A DNA stretch of 64,000 bases from Thermococcus indicus (GTDB lineage Archaea; Methanobacteriota_B; Thermococci; Thermococcales; Thermococcaceae): assembly GCF_006274605.1 (NCBI RefSeq), contig NZ_CP040846.1:930001-994000 (forward strand), given 5' to 3'. Of this stretch, positions 62,421-64,000 are shown one piece after another. The position numbers and the translations under genes are program-made. Each line of letters begins with the position of its first letter. Position 1 is the first letter of the stretch. Below the pieces are notes generated by a model that saw only the letters and a list, made by a program, of their open reading frames with translations, did not search any database and had not been told where the DNA came from.

Positions 62421-63344
62421 ATGGCAAAGAGAAAGATTGACACCTTTGACGCCCTTACCTTTCCCGTCGTGTTGATGGTGTTCCTGCTCTTTGCCGGCAT
62501 GCTCTTCGTCTTCTTTACAAAAGCCCTGCCGGCATTTGAGCGCTACGGTCTGGGTGTTTACCTGGAAAACGTATGGAAGGCCGCTGAGATACCCGAGGAA
62601 GAAGTTTACGGCATAGCAGCGGCGCTGTGGGGCAGTGTCTACACATCTGTGGTAGCGGTGACGATAGCATTGCCGATATCGATAGCATTCTCAATCTTTG
62701 TTGATTATGCCCCAAAGAGAGTAAGACATGTCCTTGTTGTGCTCTCCGATGTCATGGCCGGCTTGCCGACGATAATCTACGGCATATGGGGTGCCTTCGT
62801 GCTGGTTCCCTTTCTTAGGGACTGGGTGATGAAGCCCCTTTACGATCACCTTTCCTTCGTTCCCCTTTTCAACTATCCTCCCGTTGGGGGCTACAGCTAC
62901 CTCTCGGCGGGGGTTCTACTGGCGATTATGATAACACCCTTCGTTTCAGCCGTTGTTAGAGAGGCGTACAGCATGGTGCCTTTCACATATCGGGAGGCGG
63001 TCTATGCCCTTGGAGCCACCAGGTTTGAGGCCACGAAGATACTCATCGGCTACATCAAGCCCGCTATAATATCGGGAGTAATCCTTGGATTTGGAAGGGC
63101 AGTAGGCGAGACGGTGGCGGTTTCTCTCGTCATCGGAAATACGTTCAACATGACGTTTAAGCTCTTTGCCCCTGGCTACACGATTTCATCACTAATAGCG
63201 AACCAGTTCGGCAACGCGTTCATCTACCACCATATGACGTCCGTACTTTTTGCAGCGGGTCTCGCACTGTTCCTGATAGGGTTTGCAATTAACATGGCGG
63301 GCCTCAGAGCACTGAGGAGGTGGGAGGAGAATGTTCAGCTTTAA
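62421..63344 (+). CDS. pstC: phosphate ABC transporter permease PstC
   Basis: 307 residues from the ATG at 62421, after AGGTGATAAC. Six hydrophobic segments. The permease EAA loop is YREAVYALGATRFEATKILI and the family segment FGRAVGETVAVSLVIGN follows. DVMAGLPTIIYGIWGAFVLV marks PstC. The end overlaps the pstA start by 14 bases. Its partner in the membrane is PstA. Confidence 0.94.
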   Translation: MAKRKIDTFDALTFPVVLMVFLLFAGMLFVFFTKALPAFERYGLGVYLENVWKAAEIPEEEVYGIAAALWGSVYTSVVAVTIALPISIAFSIFVDYAPKRVRHVLVVLSDVMAGLPTIIYGIWGAFVLVPFLRDWVMKPLYDHLSFVPLFNYPPVGGYSYLSAGVLLAIMITPFVSAVVREAYSMVPFTYREAVYALGATRFEATKILIGYIKPAIISGVILGFGRAVGETVAVSLVIGNTFNMTFKLFAPGYTISSLIANQFGNAFIYHHMTSVLFAAGLALFLIGFAINMAGLRALRRWEENVQL

Positions 63345-64000
63345 CCCGGACAGGAAGCTGATGGAAAGGGCATTTCTTTCGGTGATTGCCCTCTTTACCC
63401 TGCTTGCCGTGTTTCCGCTCTTCCACATTATTTACGTGGTTTTTTCGCGGGGCGCCAGCGTGTTGCTTGAGAGGGGCTTTTCATTCCTTACGGGCACTTT
63501 CTCCACCGGGGGAATAGGGCCGGCCATTGCTGGAACCTTTCTGCTGACCTTCCTTTCCAGCTTAATAGGGATTCCTCTGGCAATAATAATCGGCGTTTAC
63601 GCCTATGAGAATCCAAAGAGCTCAATAGGGCGATGGACAAAGTCGCTTTTGGAGATAATGATGGAGTTTCCGACGATACTCGTCGGTGTGTTCGTCATGC
63701 AGATTCTCGTCGTCCCGATGGGAAGTTATTCGGCGATAGCTGGGGCTTTTGCGCTGGCGATAATTCTCATACCATACGTTGCCATCTACACTCACGAGGC
63801 CATGAGGAGCATCCCTTTCACCTACAAGGAGGCCGGCTACGCACTCGGCCTGACCAGGATCAAGGTTCTCTTCAGAATCCTCGCACCGATGGCAAAGCGC
63901 GGGATAATGACGGGGGTGCTCATAGGAATGGCCAAGGCTGCCGGTGAAACGGCACCTCTCCTCTTTACCGCGGGGGACTTTATGAGAGTTATCCCACCTC
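63331..64000 (+). CDS. pstA: phosphate ABC transporter permease PstA, 3' end beyond window
   Basis: An ATG at 63331, preceded by GGGAGGA, opens a frame that stays open to the end of the window (223 codons, MFSFNPDRKLMERAFLSVIA). Hydrophobic segments, the PstA segment EIMMEFPTILVGVFVMQILV, and the EAA loop YKEAGYALGLTRIKVLFRIL are present, followed by MAKAAGETAPLLFTAGD. About 60 residues and the likely pstB and phoU genes lie outside. It overlaps pstC by 14 bases. Confidence 0.92.
   Translation, partial: MFSFNPDRKLMERAFLSVIALFTLLAVFPLFHIIYVVFSRGASVLLERGFSFLTGTFSTGGIGPAIAGTFLLTFLSSLIGIPLAIIIGVYAYENPKSSIGRWTKSLLEIMMEFPTILVGVFVMQILVVPMGSYSAIAGAFALAIILIPYVAIYTHEAMRSIPFTYKEAGYALGLTRIKVLFRILAPMAKRGIMTGVLIGMAKAAGETAPLLFTAGDFMRVIPP

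Overview
The window is a contiguous piece of a Thermococcus-type chromosome (hyperthermophilic Euryarchaeota). The evidence is a dense, mostly GC-rich gene layout with short intergenic gaps, GGTGAT/GGAGG-type ribosome binding sites, TATA boxes about 25 bases before starts (several leaderless), and a gene set typical of Thermococcales: GatD/GatE, EndoQ, Pus10, RpoF, aIF5A, a Thermococcales S-layer protein, a tungsten aldehyde oxidoreductase, archaeal phosphoglycerate mutase, OTCase and an archaeal Pst system. No rRNA, tRNA or CRISPR array was seen.

Layout. 0-11 kb is informational core: the end of hmgA, a pair of related membrane proteins of unknown role, gatE-gatD, pus10, then rpl21e-rpoF-DUF655-ksgA, with a ferritin-like protein and a COG1031 radical SAM enzyme read from one bidirectional TATA box. 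11-22.6 kb runs mostly on the minus strand: S-layer protein with a strong promoter and hairpin leader, a radical SAM enzyme of the AmrS type, a cell-surface glycan set (polysaccharide deacetylase, GT4 glycosyltransferase, flippase-like protein), thiL, EndoQ with a PCNA-binding tail, and a ClC protein. 23-27.5 kb is disturbed: a CPA2 antiporter that has lost its N-terminal half next to a TnpB element, and an NhaP antiporter with a frameshift in a G7 run. 27.5-35 kb holds agmatinase-aIF5A, nep1, a saccharopine dehydrogenase-like gene and an m5C methyltransferase.

34.7-47 kb contains an AAA-type ATPase with a four-site palindrome array in exact 32-bp phase at its promoter, argF, a thyX gene carrying an in-frame HTH-LAGLIDADG insertion without visible intein splice residues, an NhaC antiporter, apgM, and small membrane and redox genes. 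47.2-51.7 kb is an AT-richer, tightly overlapping four-gene operon: a proteasome-beta-like Ntn hydrolase, two proteins I do not recognise, and a protein ending in a PD-(D/E)xK-like nuclease domain. This is the best candidate for an undescribed system, possibly defensive. A WOR4-like tungsten enzyme follows, then an AT-richer stretch with a decayed membrane-protein gene and an orphan secreted protein.

55.6-60.2 kb is minus-strand housekeeping (tRNA-binding OB protein, helical-repeat protein, DHH phosphoesterase, HEPN/MNT pair, DUF3194, prefoldin beta). 60.4-64 kb starts a phosphate uptake operon, pstS-(TIM-barrel gene)-pstC-pstA, behind a palindromic control region. Two genes (rpoF, nhaP) are broken by single-base changes in G runs, so sequencing error should be considered before any biological reading.
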